From Jatrophihabitans endophyticus (GTDB lineage: Bacteria; Actinomycetota; Actinomycetes; Mycobacteriales; Jatrophihabitantaceae): a stretch of 64,000 nucleotides of DNA. The first letter of the stretch is position 1; each line of letters opens with the position of its first letter. The translations under genes and the position numbers were made by a program. Below the pieces are notes generated by a model. The model had not been told where the DNA came from. It did not search any database and was given only the letters and a program-made list of their open reading frames with translations. The DNA is taken from positions 868,001-932,000 of the forward strand of contig NZ_FQVU01000003.1 in the NCBI RefSeq assembly GCF_900129455.1, in the 5' to 3' direction. Shown piece by piece: positions 55,308 to 64,000 of this stretch.

Positions 55308-56348
55308 GTGACCATCACGGACGAACCGGCACGCGGCGCGCTGCGTGACACGTTCGGCCGGACCGCGTCCGATCTGCGGATCTCGCTCACCGACCTCTGC
55401 TCGCTGCGCTGCACGTACTGCATGCCCGCGGCGGGGCTGGACTGGCTGACCAAAGCGCAGCGGCTCACCGACGACGAGTTCGTCCGACTGGCCGCGGTCT
55501 TCGTCGATCTCGGCGTGACCAGCATCCGGCTCACCGGCGGCGAGCCGCTCGTCCATCCGACGCTGTCCGATCTCGTGTACCGCCTCGCCGCGCTCGAGCC
55601 ACGTCCGGAGCTGTCGCTCACGACGAACGGCGTCGCCCTCGACCGGCACGCGCGCAAGCTCGCCGACGCAGGCCTGGAACGGGTCAACGTCTCGCTGGAC
55701 ACCCTGGACCGCGAACGCTTCGCCCAGCTGACGCGACGCGACCGCTTCGACGACGTGCTCGGCGGCATCGCCGCGGCGGCCGACGCCGGCCTGTTCCCGC
55801 TCAAGGTCAACTCGGTGCTGATGCGCGGCAGCAACCTGCACGAGGCGCCGCAGCTGCTGACGTGGGCGCTGCGGCACGGGCACCGGTTGCGCTTCATCGA
55901 GCACATGCCGCTGGATGCCGATCACACCTGGTCGCGCGAGGACATGGTGACGGCCGAGGAGATCCTCGACCTGCTGCGGCACGCGGGCTTCGCACTGACC
56001 CCCGCGCCGACGCGGGGCAACGCCCCCGCGGAGGAGTTCGCGGTGACGGCGGGACCCCGGCACGACGAGTGGGCGACGCCGGTGGGCTCGCTCGGCGTCA
56101 TCGCGTCGGTGACCCGGCCGTTCTGCCGCGACTGCGACCGGCTGCGACTCACTGCCGACGGCCAGCTGCGCAGCTGCCTGTTCGCCCAGGACGAGACCGA
56201 TCTGCGGGCGCCGCTCCGGGCCGGGGCGTCCGACGACGAGCTCGCCGAGCTGATCCGCGCCGCGGTCGCCGGCAAGCAGGCGGGCCACGGGATCGGCGCC
56301 GTCGACTTCGTGCAACCGCGGCGCACGATGTCGGCCATCGGCGGCTGA
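55308..56348 (+). CDS. moaA: GTP 3',8-cyclase MoaA (molybdenum cofactor synthesis)
   Basis: Radical SAM enzyme for the first step of molybdopterin synthesis, 346 residues. The SAM-cluster motif C-x3-C-x2-C is in LCSLRCTYCMPA (about residues 31-38), with the SAM-binding GGEP in IRLTGGEPLVHP. The second cluster is held by Cys in RPFCRDCDRLRL and QLRSCLF near the C-terminus, and the chain ends in the required Gly-Gly (SAIGG). Other moa genes are not in this window. The enzyme depends on Fe-S supply. Confidence 0.95.
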   Translation: MTITDEPARGALRDTFGRTASDLRISLTDLCSLRCTYCMPAAGLDWLTKAQRLTDDEFVRLAAVFVDLGVTSIRLTGGEPLVHPTLSDLVYRLAALEPRPELSLTTNGVALDRHARKLADAGLERVNVSLDTLDRERFAQLTRRDRFDDVLGGIAAAADAGLFPLKVNSVLMRGSNLHEAPQLLTWALRHGHRLRFIEHMPLDADHTWSREDMVTAEEILDLLRHAGFALTPAPTRGNAPAEEFAVTAGPRHDEWATPVGSLGVIASVTRPFCRDCDRLRLTADGQLRSCLFAQDETDLRAPLRAGASDDELAELIRAAVAGKQAGHGIGAVDFVQPRRTMSAIGG

Positions 56349-56489
56349 CCGGCCCCAGCGAGGGCGTGGGGCCGACGAGAGTAGCGGTGCCGCCGCACGG
56401 CGGTCGCGCCGTCGTCCACAGGGCGCGTGGCCGTCCACAGGCCGGTCGATCGGCGCCCACGCCGAACCGGCGCGCGGCACGGTCTGCGC

Positions 56490-57914
56490 ATGATCTCCCT
56501 GCATCCGACACGGTGGCGCCGTCGCTGGCCCCGCCGGTCCCTCGCGCTCCTCTGTACCGCCGCCGCACTGCTCGCCGGCCTCGCCGTCGTCACGTCCGGG
56601 GGCGCCGCGTCGGCCGTCGCCAATTCGCTGCGGCCGGGGCTCGGCTACCGCCCCGCCGGCGAGTTCGTCGGCTACTACCTGACCCGCGACGGCACCAAGG
56701 TCTACTGCCTGAGCCCTCGGCGGGCCGCGCCGTCCTCGGTGTCGCTGCACACCGTCTCCCGCTACCCCGGCCTGGGTCGGGCGAGCAGTGCCGCCCTCGC
56801 CTACGCCGTGCGCATCTGGGGCGACGCGCGATCACCGCGCGCCGCGGCGGTCGAGAGCCAGGTGCTCAACACGCTCGCCGGCAACGGCACCGACGTGCGA
56901 CGCCGCAACCGCCACCTCCCGGCGTCGCTGCGGCGGGACGTCGCGGCGCACGTGAGCCGGGCGCGCGCGCAGCGCGGCCCGTACACCGTCCGCCTCAGCA
57001 CGCCGCGCGCCGTCCTGCCCGGCGGCCGTGCCACCGGCTCGGTACTCGTCCGATCCGCCGCGGGGCGTCCCGTGAGCGGGGTGCGGGTGCGCCTCACGGC
57101 GTCGCGCAACGCGGCCGTGCGCGGCGTCGTGCGCACCGGACGTGGTGGCAGCGCGCGATTCCGGTACGCGGTGACCGACGTCGGCGAGGTCCGGTTCGGT
57201 GCGCGGGCCAGCGCGTTGCCGCCGACCGCGGTGCGGGTGAGCCACCCGCACGCCGGCCAGCAGCGCATGGTGAGCTGGGCACCGACGACGGCTGCGCGCG
57301 CGTCCTCGTCGTTCCGGGCCGCGGCGTCGGGCTTCTCCCACCGCTACGGCTGCACCTCCGAGTGCGACGGCCGGCCGGTGACGGTGCTGCGTGCCTGTGC
57401 CCCGGCCGCGCGCGTCGCCAGCCGGCTCGTCTACCGGGTGGGCGGCCGCCGGGTCGTGGTGCCGTTCGCGGCGTCCGGTCGCCGGCGGTGCGTGTCCACG
57501 ACGGTGACGAGCGCCGACGGGGACCGGGTGGGCGCGACGTGGCAGTACCGCGTCGGGCGGCACTGGTCGCGGGCGGTGGCGGCCGGGGGCACCTTCGTCG
57601 TCGACTGCCCGCCGGCGCCCGCGGTGGGGGTCACACTGGCCGCGAACTGCACCCGCGCCACGGTGACGATCGGTCTGGCGCAGCCCGGCGCCGGCGGCAG
57701 TTGGACGCCGCTGGTCAACACGTCACGGCATCGGATGGTCCTCGACGTCTCGGGGTCGCGCACGGCACGCGTGTACGCGGCCACCGGGCACGAGGCCGTA
57801 TGGACGACGAGCGCGCGCTGCGGGGCGAAGCTGCACCTCGGTTTCCGGGGCGGCGTCCTGCGCGGCAGCGGCCGCTACAACTACGGGCCGAACTCGGCCG
57901 TGGTCACGCCGTGA
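56490..57914 (+). CDS. Secreted Cys-containing protein of unknown function
   Basis: A 474-residue exported protein. After a basic start it has a signal peptide (RSLALLCTAAALLAGLAVVTSGGAA in part). The mature N-terminus, with VYCLSPRRAAP and then ALAYAVRIWGDARSPRAAAVESQVLN, loosely resembles thioester-domain surface proteins, where a Cys and a Gln form an internal thioester. A beta-rich Ig-like middle part follows (YTVRLSTPRAVLPGGRATGSV), then a Cys-rich region (YGCTSECDG, VLRACAP, RRRCVST, VVDCPP, ANCTRATV, SARCGAKL). The ATG at 56490 places the signal peptide correctly. Function not known. Confidence 0.7.
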   Translation: MISLHPTRWRRRWPRRSLALLCTAAALLAGLAVVTSGGAASAVANSLRPGLGYRPAGEFVGYYLTRDGTKVYCLSPRRAAPSSVSLHTVSRYPGLGRASSAALAYAVRIWGDARSPRAAAVESQVLNTLAGNGTDVRRRNRHLPASLRRDVAAHVSRARAQRGPYTVRLSTPRAVLPGGRATGSVLVRSAAGRPVSGVRVRLTASRNAAVRGVVRTGRGGSARFRYAVTDVGEVRFGARASALPPTAVRVSHPHAGQQRMVSWAPTTAARASSSFRAAASGFSHRYGCTSECDGRPVTVLRACAPAARVASRLVYRVGGRRVVVPFAASGRRRCVSTTVTSADGDRVGATWQYRVGRHWSRAVAAGGTFVVDCPPAPAVGVTLAANCTRATVTIGLAQPGAGGSWTPLVNTSRHRMVLDVSGSRTARVYAATGHEAVWTTSARCGAKLHLGFRGGVLRGSGRYNYGPNSAVVTP

Positions 57915-57955
57915 CCACCTCGACCGCGGTCGCGCCGGCGACCCGGTCGGCGACG

Positions 57956-58210
57956 TCAGTCGCCGCCGGCCGCCAGCGGGCCGCGGTCGAGCAGGAACCC
58001 GCGCCGGGCCAGGAAGTCGGCGAGGTGCTCGTCGTGCTCGTCGCACGCCAGCCAGTGCTTGACGCGACCGGCGGCGTGCAGCGTCGGGTTGCGCCAGCTC
58101 AGGTCGGTGGTCGCCGCGGCACGGCAGCCCTTCGCCGAGCAGCGCGGGCGCTCGCCGGCCGCATCGTCGCCCGGGCCGGGGTCGGACTCACGACCACTAC
58201 CCAGCATCAC
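57956..58210 (-). CDS. Small Cys/His protein, possible zinc-binding
   Basis: An 84-residue protein with CSAKGCRAAATTDLSWRNPT, then KHWLACDEHDEHLADFLARRGF. The C-x4-C and C-x2-H pairs suggest a zinc site. It belongs to a small conserved actinobacterial family sometimes mislabelled acetone carboxylase; I know no tested function. The GTG at 58210 (followed directly by ATG) is placed 6 nt after TACCGT, so a leaderless start is likely. The longer open frame upstream overlaps the start of the MoxR gene and is not credible. Confidence 0.75.
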   Translation of the reverse strand: MMLGSGRESDPGPGDDAAGERPRCSAKGCRAAATTDLSWRNPTLHAAGRVKHWLACDEHDEHLADFLARRGFLLDRGPLAAGGD

Positions 58211-58216
58211 TCGGGC

Positions 58217-58222
58217 ACGGTA
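58217..58222 (-). promoter_or_regulatory. -10 hexamer TACCGT of leaderless small Cys/His gene
   Basis: On the minus strand TACCGT ends 6 nt before GTG-ATG at 58210. No ribosome binding site intervenes. Confidence 0.45.
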
Positions 58223-58307
58223 CAGCGCGGCTCCCGTACCGTTGGTCGAGGTCCGGTCGACGATCGGGCGACCGCACGACGCACCACCGACGTCGCTGGG
58301 AGACCAC

Positions 58308-59423
58308 GTGAGCGAGCCCGACAACCCGACCCACGGCATGGCCACGCCCGCTGCCGACGCCCAGGCACTCGAACGGGTCATGTTCGAGGTCAAGCGGGTG
58401 ATCGTGGGTCAGGAGCGGCTCGTCGAGCGGCTGGTCGTCAGCCTGCTGGCGCAGGGGCACTGCCTGCTCGAGGGTGTGCCGGGGGTGGCCAAGACCCTCG
58501 CCGTCGAGACGCTGGCCAAGACGGTGACCGGCACCTTCTCCCGGTTGCAGTTCACGCCCGACCTCGTGCCGTCCGACATCGTGGGCACCCGCATCTACCG
58601 GCCCGGCGCCGAGCGCTTCGACACCGAGCTCGGCCCGATCATGGCCAACTTCGTGCTCGCCGACGAGATCAACCGCGCCCCGGCGAAGGTGCAGTCGGCG
58701 ATGCTCGAGGTCATGGCCGAACGGCACGTGACGATCGGCGGCCAGCGCTTCGACGTGCCGAGCCCGTTCCTCGTGCTCGCGACGCAGAACCCGATCGAGT
58801 CCGAGGGCGTGTACCCGCTGCCGGAGGCCCAGCGCGACCGCTTCCTCATGAAGGTCGTCGTCGACTACCCGACCGCGGCCGAGGAGCGCGAGATCATCTA
58901 CCGGATGGGCTCGCAACCGCCGGAGGCGAATCCGGTGCTGGGCATCGCCGACCTGCAGCGGCTGCAGGCCACGGCCAAGCGCGTCTTCGTCCATCACGCG
59001 ATCGTCGACTACGTGGTGCGGCTGGTGCTCGCCACCCGCGCGCCGCAGCAGCTCGGCCTGAGCGACGTCAACCAATGGGTCTCCTACGGGGCGAGCCCCC
59101 GCGCGAGCCTCGGTCTCATCGCCGCCGGCCGGGCGATCGCGCTCACCCGCGGCCGGGACTACGTCCTGCCGCAGGACGTCCTCGACATCGCCGTCGACGT
59201 GCTCGCCCACCGCCTGGTGCTCAGCTACGACGCCATCGCCGACGGCGTGCCGGCGGCGCACGCGGTGCGCCGGATCCTGCAGGCGGTGCCGCTGCCGCAG
59301 GTCGCGTCGCGGCAGCGCGCCGGTCAGGCCGGCCCGCCGCCGCAGGGACAGCAGCAGGGGCAACTGGTCTACGGCCAGTCGGCGCCGCAGCAGCAGTCGC
59401 CGTGGGGTGAGCGCTCGGCGTGA
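58308..59423 (+). CDS. moxR: MoxR-family AAA+ ATPase (second system)
   Basis: AAA+ ATPase of 371 residues: Walker A EGVPGVAKT (the GxAKT form typical of MoxR), FTPDLVPSDIVGTRIY, Walker B VLADEINRAPAKVQSAMLEVMAE, sensor VLATQNPIESEGVYPLPEAQRDRF, and a Gln-rich C-terminal tail (GQQQGQLVYGQ). GGGAG precedes the GTG start. It is coupled to a DUF58 gene and a VWA gene, the set that follows ripA-ripB in mycobacteria, and likely acts as a chaperone for envelope or metal-loaded complexes. Confidence 0.92.
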   Translation: MSEPDNPTHGMATPAADAQALERVMFEVKRVIVGQERLVERLVVSLLAQGHCLLEGVPGVAKTLAVETLAKTVTGTFSRLQFTPDLVPSDIVGTRIYRPGAERFDTELGPIMANFVLADEINRAPAKVQSAMLEVMAERHVTIGGQRFDVPSPFLVLATQNPIESEGVYPLPEAQRDRFLMKVVVDYPTAAEEREIIYRMGSQPPEANPVLGIADLQRLQATAKRVFVHHAIVDYVVRLVLATRAPQQLGLSDVNQWVSYGASPRASLGLIAAGRAIALTRGRDYVLPQDVLDIAVDVLAHRLVLSYDAIADGVPAAHAVRRILQAVPLPQVASRQRAGQAGPPPQGQQQGQLVYGQSAPQQQSPWGERSA

Positions 59424-60430
59424 ATCCGCGCAACCCCGACGGGCCGGCCGCGGGACCGGTCGCGACCGACCACGGCCCGACGCTCGACGTGCAGGGGGCC
59501 GACGCCCTGCTGCGCCGTCTCGAGCTGGCGGTCCGCAACCGCCTCGACGGTCTGCTGCAGGGCAACTACCAGGGCCTCGTGCCGGGGCCGGGCAGCGAGC
59601 CGGGGGAGTCGCGGCCCTACGTCATCGGCGACGACGTCCGGCGCATGGACTGGCCGGTCACCGCGCGGACGACGACGCCCCACATCCGGCAGACCGTCGC
59701 CGACCGGGAGCTCGAGACGTGGCTCGTCGTCGACCTGTCACCGAGCATGGACTTCGGCACCGGCCGCAGCGAGAAGCGTGAGCTCGTGCTGGCCGCGCTG
59801 ACGGCGGTCGTCCACCTGACGGTCCGCGGCGGCAACCGCGTCGGCGCCGTGGTCGGCACCGGCGAGCGCAGCGAGGTCATCCCGGCCCTGGGCGGCCGCG
59901 CGCACGCCCGGCACCTGCTGCGCCGCATCGCGCAGACGCCTCGTGCCGCCACCGGGGGCGCCAACGACCTCACCCGCATGCTCGAACAGCTGCGCCGACC
60001 GCAGCGTCGCCGCGGCCTCGTCGCCGTCGTGTCGGACTTCATGGACGGTGCCCTGCGCGACCAGGGCGCCGCGAGCGGCGAGCCGCCGCCGTGGGAACGG
60101 GCGCTGCGCGCGCTCTCGGGGCATCATCAGCTGCTCGCCGTCGAGATCCTCGACCCGCGGGAGCTCGAGCTGCCCGCCGCGGGCCTTGTCACCTTCGTCG
60201 ACACCGAGTCCGGCCGCGAGCTCGAGGTGCAGACGTCGGATGTGAAGGTCCGCGCCCAGTACGCCGAGGCCGCTGCCGCCCAGCGCGCCCGCATCGCCGC
60301 CGGGCTGCGTCATGCCGGCGCCGCCCACCTGCAGTTGCGCACCGACCGGGACTGGATCGCCGACGTGGTGCGCTTCGTCGTCGCCCAGCGCCACTTCGTC
60401 GTCGGTGCCGTCGGAGCCGGAGTCCGCTGA
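59420..60430 (+). CDS. DUF58 protein with VWA-like metal site
   Basis: A 336-residue cytosolic protein. The DUF58 signature is in GDDVRRMDWPVTARTTTPHI, and the following VWA-like core has the full metal-binding D-x-S-x-S (VVDLSPSMDFG), unlike the DUF58 protein at 27266-28453. No membrane segment is obvious. The GTG start overlaps the moxR stop and the stop overlaps the ATG of the VWA gene, so three proteins are made together. Confidence 0.87.
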   Translation: MNPRNPDGPAAGPVATDHGPTLDVQGADALLRRLELAVRNRLDGLLQGNYQGLVPGPGSEPGESRPYVIGDDVRRMDWPVTARTTTPHIRQTVADRELETWLVVDLSPSMDFGTGRSEKRELVLAALTAVVHLTVRGGNRVGAVVGTGERSEVIPALGGRAHARHLLRRIAQTPRAATGGANDLTRMLEQLRRPQRRRGLVAVVSDFMDGALRDQGAASGEPPPWERALRALSGHHQLLAVEILDPRELELPAAGLVTFVDTESGRELEVQTSDVKVRAQYAEAAAAQRARIAAGLRHAGAAHLQLRTDRDWIADVVRFVVAQRHFVVGAVGAGVR

Positions 60431-61383
60431 TGTTCCTCGACCCTGTCTGGTTGCTGCTGTTGCTGCTCGTCGCCGCGCTCGCCGTGGTCTACGCCGGGCT
60501 GCAACTGCGCCGCACGCGCTTCGTCGCCCGGTTCAGCAACGTCGACCTGCTCGGCAGCGTGGCCCCGCGCCGCCCCGGCTGGCGCCGTCATCTCACCTTC
60601 GGGCTGCTGCTCGTGTCGCTCGCGGTGCTGTCGGTCGGGGTCGCCAAGCCGTCGCGGGCGGTGAAGGTCCCGCGCGAGAACGCGACCGTCATGCTCGACA
60701 TCGACGTGTCGCTGTCGATGAAGGCGACCGACGTGCTCCCGTCCCGCTTCCAGGTCGCCAAGACCGCCGGCAAGCAGTTCGCCGACGTGCTGCCGGCCAA
60801 GATCAACCTCGGCCTCGTGAGCTTCGCCCGTTCGGCGAGCGTCGTCGTCGCCCCCACCGTGAACCGCGAGCAGGTGAAGAAGGGCGTCGACTCGCTGCAG
60901 CTGCAGAACTACACCGCCATCGGCGAGGCCATCTTCGGCTCGCTGCAGGCGATCGACGTCTACACCAAGACGACGACGGCCAAGGGTTCCAAGCCGCCGC
61001 CGCGCCGCATCGTCCTGCTCAGCGACGGCACGAGCACGGTGGGTCGCAGCGTCACCGATGCCATCGCCGCGGCGAAGAAGGACAACGTGCAGGTGTCCAC
61101 GATCGCCTTCGGCACCCCGAACGGCACGGTCACCGATCGCGGGCAGACCGTGCTCGTCCCGGCCGACAACGCCACGCTCGCACGCATCGCGCGGGAGACC
61201 GGCGGCTCGTTCCACACCGCGGCGTCGGAGCAGGAGCTGCGCGACGTCTACTCCGACATCGGCTCGCAGATCGGTTACACCACCGAGAAGCGTGACATCA
61301 GCTGGAGCTTCCTGCTCACCGGCGTGCTCTTCCTGTTCGCGGCCGGGGGCACGGCGATGCTGTGGTCCGGCCGGCTGGTCTGA
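60430..61383 (+). CDS. VWA-domain membrane protein (BatA-like)
   Basis: A 317-residue protein with two N-terminal helices (PVWLLLLLLVAALAVVYAGL and HLTFGLLLVSLAVLSVGVA), a von Willebrand A domain with the metal-site motif MLDIDVSLSMKATD and the later Thr/Asp positions (NYTAIGEAI, VLLSDGTSTVG), and a C-terminal helix (SWSFLLTGVLFLFAAGGTAML). The stop-start overlap TGATG with the DUF58 gene shows coupling. Together with MoxR and DUF58 it forms a Bat/MoxR-type complex in the membrane. Confidence 0.9.
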   Translation: MFLDPVWLLLLLLVAALAVVYAGLQLRRTRFVARFSNVDLLGSVAPRRPGWRRHLTFGLLLVSLAVLSVGVAKPSRAVKVPRENATVMLDIDVSLSMKATDVLPSRFQVAKTAGKQFADVLPAKINLGLVSFARSASVVVAPTVNREQVKKGVDSLQLQNYTAIGEAIFGSLQAIDVYTKTTTAKGSKPPPRRIVLLSDGTSTVGRSVTDAIAAAKKDNVQVSTIAFGTPNGTVTDRGQTVLVPADNATLARIARETGGSFHTAASEQELRDVYSDIGSQIGYTTEKRDISWSFLLTGVLFLFAAGGTAMLWSGRLV

Positions 61384-61423
61384 TCCGACCGCTGCGTGCC
61401 GGGGCGCGCGGGCGCGTCGTCGC

Positions 61424-63170
<1,747 letters not shown>

Positions 63171-63180
63171 GAGGAGCTCG

Positions 63181-63948
63181 ATGGGTCTGCTCGAGGGCAA
63201 GCGACTGCTGGTCACCGGCGTCATCACCGACGCGTCCATCGCGTTCGCGGTGGCGCGGCTCGCACAGCAGGAGGGCGCGACGGTCGTCCTCACCGGCTAC
63301 GGCCGGATGTCGCTGGTGCAGCGAGTTGCCAAGAAGCTGCCGGACCCGCCACCGGTCGTGGAGCTCGACGTCGCCGACGCCGGGCAGCTCGACAGCCTGG
63401 CCGAGCGGGTCGGCGAGTACGTCGACGGCCTGGACGGCGTCGTGCATGCGGTCGGGTTCGCGCCGGCGTCCTGTCTGGGCGAGGACTTCCTGGGCACCCC
63501 GTGGGAGGACGTCGCCACGGCGATTCAGGTCTCCACGTTCTCGCTCAAGTCCCTGGCCGTCGCCTGCCTGCCGTTGTTCGGCGAGCAGGGCGGCTCGGTG
63601 CTCGGCATGACCTTCGACGCCACCGTGGCCTGGCCCGCCTACAACTGGATGGGGGTGGCGAAGGCCGGTCTGGAGTCGGCATCGCGTTACCTCGCCCGCG
63701 AGCTCGGCCCGCGCAACATCCGGGTCAACCTGGTGTCGGCGGGCCCCCTGCGCACCATGGCCGCGAAGAGCATCCCGGGCTTCGCGACCTTCGAGGACGC
63801 CTGGAACGGCCGAGCGCCGCTCGGCTGGGACAACACCGACACCGAACCGGTCGCACGCAGCTCGCTCGCCCTGCTGTCGGACTGGTTCCCGGCGACGACC
63901 GGCGAGATCGTCCACGTCGACGGCGGCTTCCACGCCATGGGGGTGTGA
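63181..63948 (+). CDS. inhA: Enoyl-ACP reductase InhA
   Basis: NADH-dependent reductase of the last step in fatty acid elongation, 255 residues. It begins GLLEGKRLLVTGVITDASIAF as mycobacterial InhA does, and the catalytic Tyr-x6-Lys is in YNWMGVAKAGLES (Tyr about 154, Lys about 161). The chain ends GEIVHVDGGFHAMG. TAGGAGGAGCTCG before the ATG is a strong ribosome binding site, in contrast to the leaderless fabG. Its closeness to InhA rather than FabI/FabL of other bacteria supports the actinobacterial origin. Confidence 0.95.
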   Translation: MGLLEGKRLLVTGVITDASIAFAVARLAQQEGATVVLTGYGRMSLVQRVAKKLPDPPPVVELDVADAGQLDSLAERVGEYVDGLDGVVHAVGFAPASCLGEDFLGTPWEDVATAIQVSTFSLKSLAVACLPLFGEQGGSVLGMTFDATVAWPAYNWMGVAKAGLESASRYLARELGPRNIRVNLVSAGPLRTMAAKSIPGFATFEDAWNGRAPLGWDNTDTEPVARSSLALLSDWFPATTGEIVHVDGGFHAMGV

Positions 63949-63955
63949 GGGCCCC

Positions 63956-64000
63956 GTGCCCGAGTACGACGCACTGCTGTTGTTGTCCTTCGGTGGCCCC
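63956..64000 (+). CDS. hemH: Ferrochelatase, N-terminal end only
   Basis: Fifteen codons before the window ends read VPEYDALLLLSFGGP, the start of ferrochelatase (coproporphyrin ferrochelatase in actinobacteria). The GTG lies 7 bp after the inhA stop. The order fabG, inhA, hemH is that of mycobacteria. It would supply heme, relevant to ctaB and ctaA at the other end of the window. Confidence 0.85.
   Translation, partial: MPEYDALLLLSFGGP

Overview
The window is GC-rich (roughly 70% or more), gene-dense DNA from an actinobacterium. Third codon positions are strongly GC-biased and many genes start at GTG. Gene neighbourhoods are typically actinobacterial: tkt next to ctaB, ctaA with an ABC exporter beside the sufR-sufBDCSUT operon, acn next to an NlpC/P60 hydrolase, a moxR-DUF58-VWA operon, and fabG-inhA-hemH. 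From memory, the order of these blocks follows the Mycobacterium tuberculosis stretch Rv1449c to Rv1485, but the genes are not mycobacterial in detail. I would place it in Mycobacteriales, Frankiales, Jatrophihabitans or a relative, without naming a genus.

Layout. 1-10.7 kb: transketolase (3' end cut by the window), heme O synthase, a DUF2510 membrane protein, an ATP-grasp protein, DUF445, heme A synthase, an ABC exporter and a PlsC acyltransferase. A 72-bp perfect palindrome follows plsC. 10.8-18.6 kb: SUF iron-sulfur assembly operon (sufR, B, D, C, S, U, DUF59), then an acyl-CoA dehydrogenase and a DUF3817 protein. 18.6-25 kb: MFS transporter and divergent AraC/DJ-1 regulator, zinc metallopeptidase, ABC-F ATPase, small HTH protein, crotonase. 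25.1-42.4 kb: an accessory locus built around a type VII secretion ATPase (EssC/EccC-like), with two WXG proteins, an FHA-HTH regulator, a pseudokinase-kinase, a MoxR/DUF58/transglutaminase trio, a PASTA surface protein and a lysozyme-CHAP peptidoglycan hydrolase. 42.4-48.5 kb: a xylose operon (xylA, xylF, xylG, xylH and a ROK repressor). 48.5-49.8 kb: repeats and an AbiEi-like gene. 49.8-64 kb: aconitase, PAP2 protein, RipA-like NlpC/P60 hydrolase, moaA, a secreted protein, a second MoxR operon, a quinone oxidoreductase, and fabG-inhA-hemH (cut at the right edge).

How the parts relate. The outer blocks are housekeeping: heme and cytochrome oxidase maturation, Fe-S clusters, the TCA cycle, type II fatty acid synthesis and cell-wall remodelling. 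The middle block (about 25.1-49.7 kb) looks like an insertion into this backbone. Its left half resembles a self-contained cell-surface secretion and signalling system that may export a peptidoglycan-cutting protein. It is the best candidate here for an undescribed system. A recurring feature is a TANNNT-like -10 hexamer 6-8 nt before the start codon, which implies leaderless transcripts for about a dozen genes. I saw no tRNA, rRNA, CRISPR array, prophage or insertion sequence, and no gene-free stretch longer than 300 bases.
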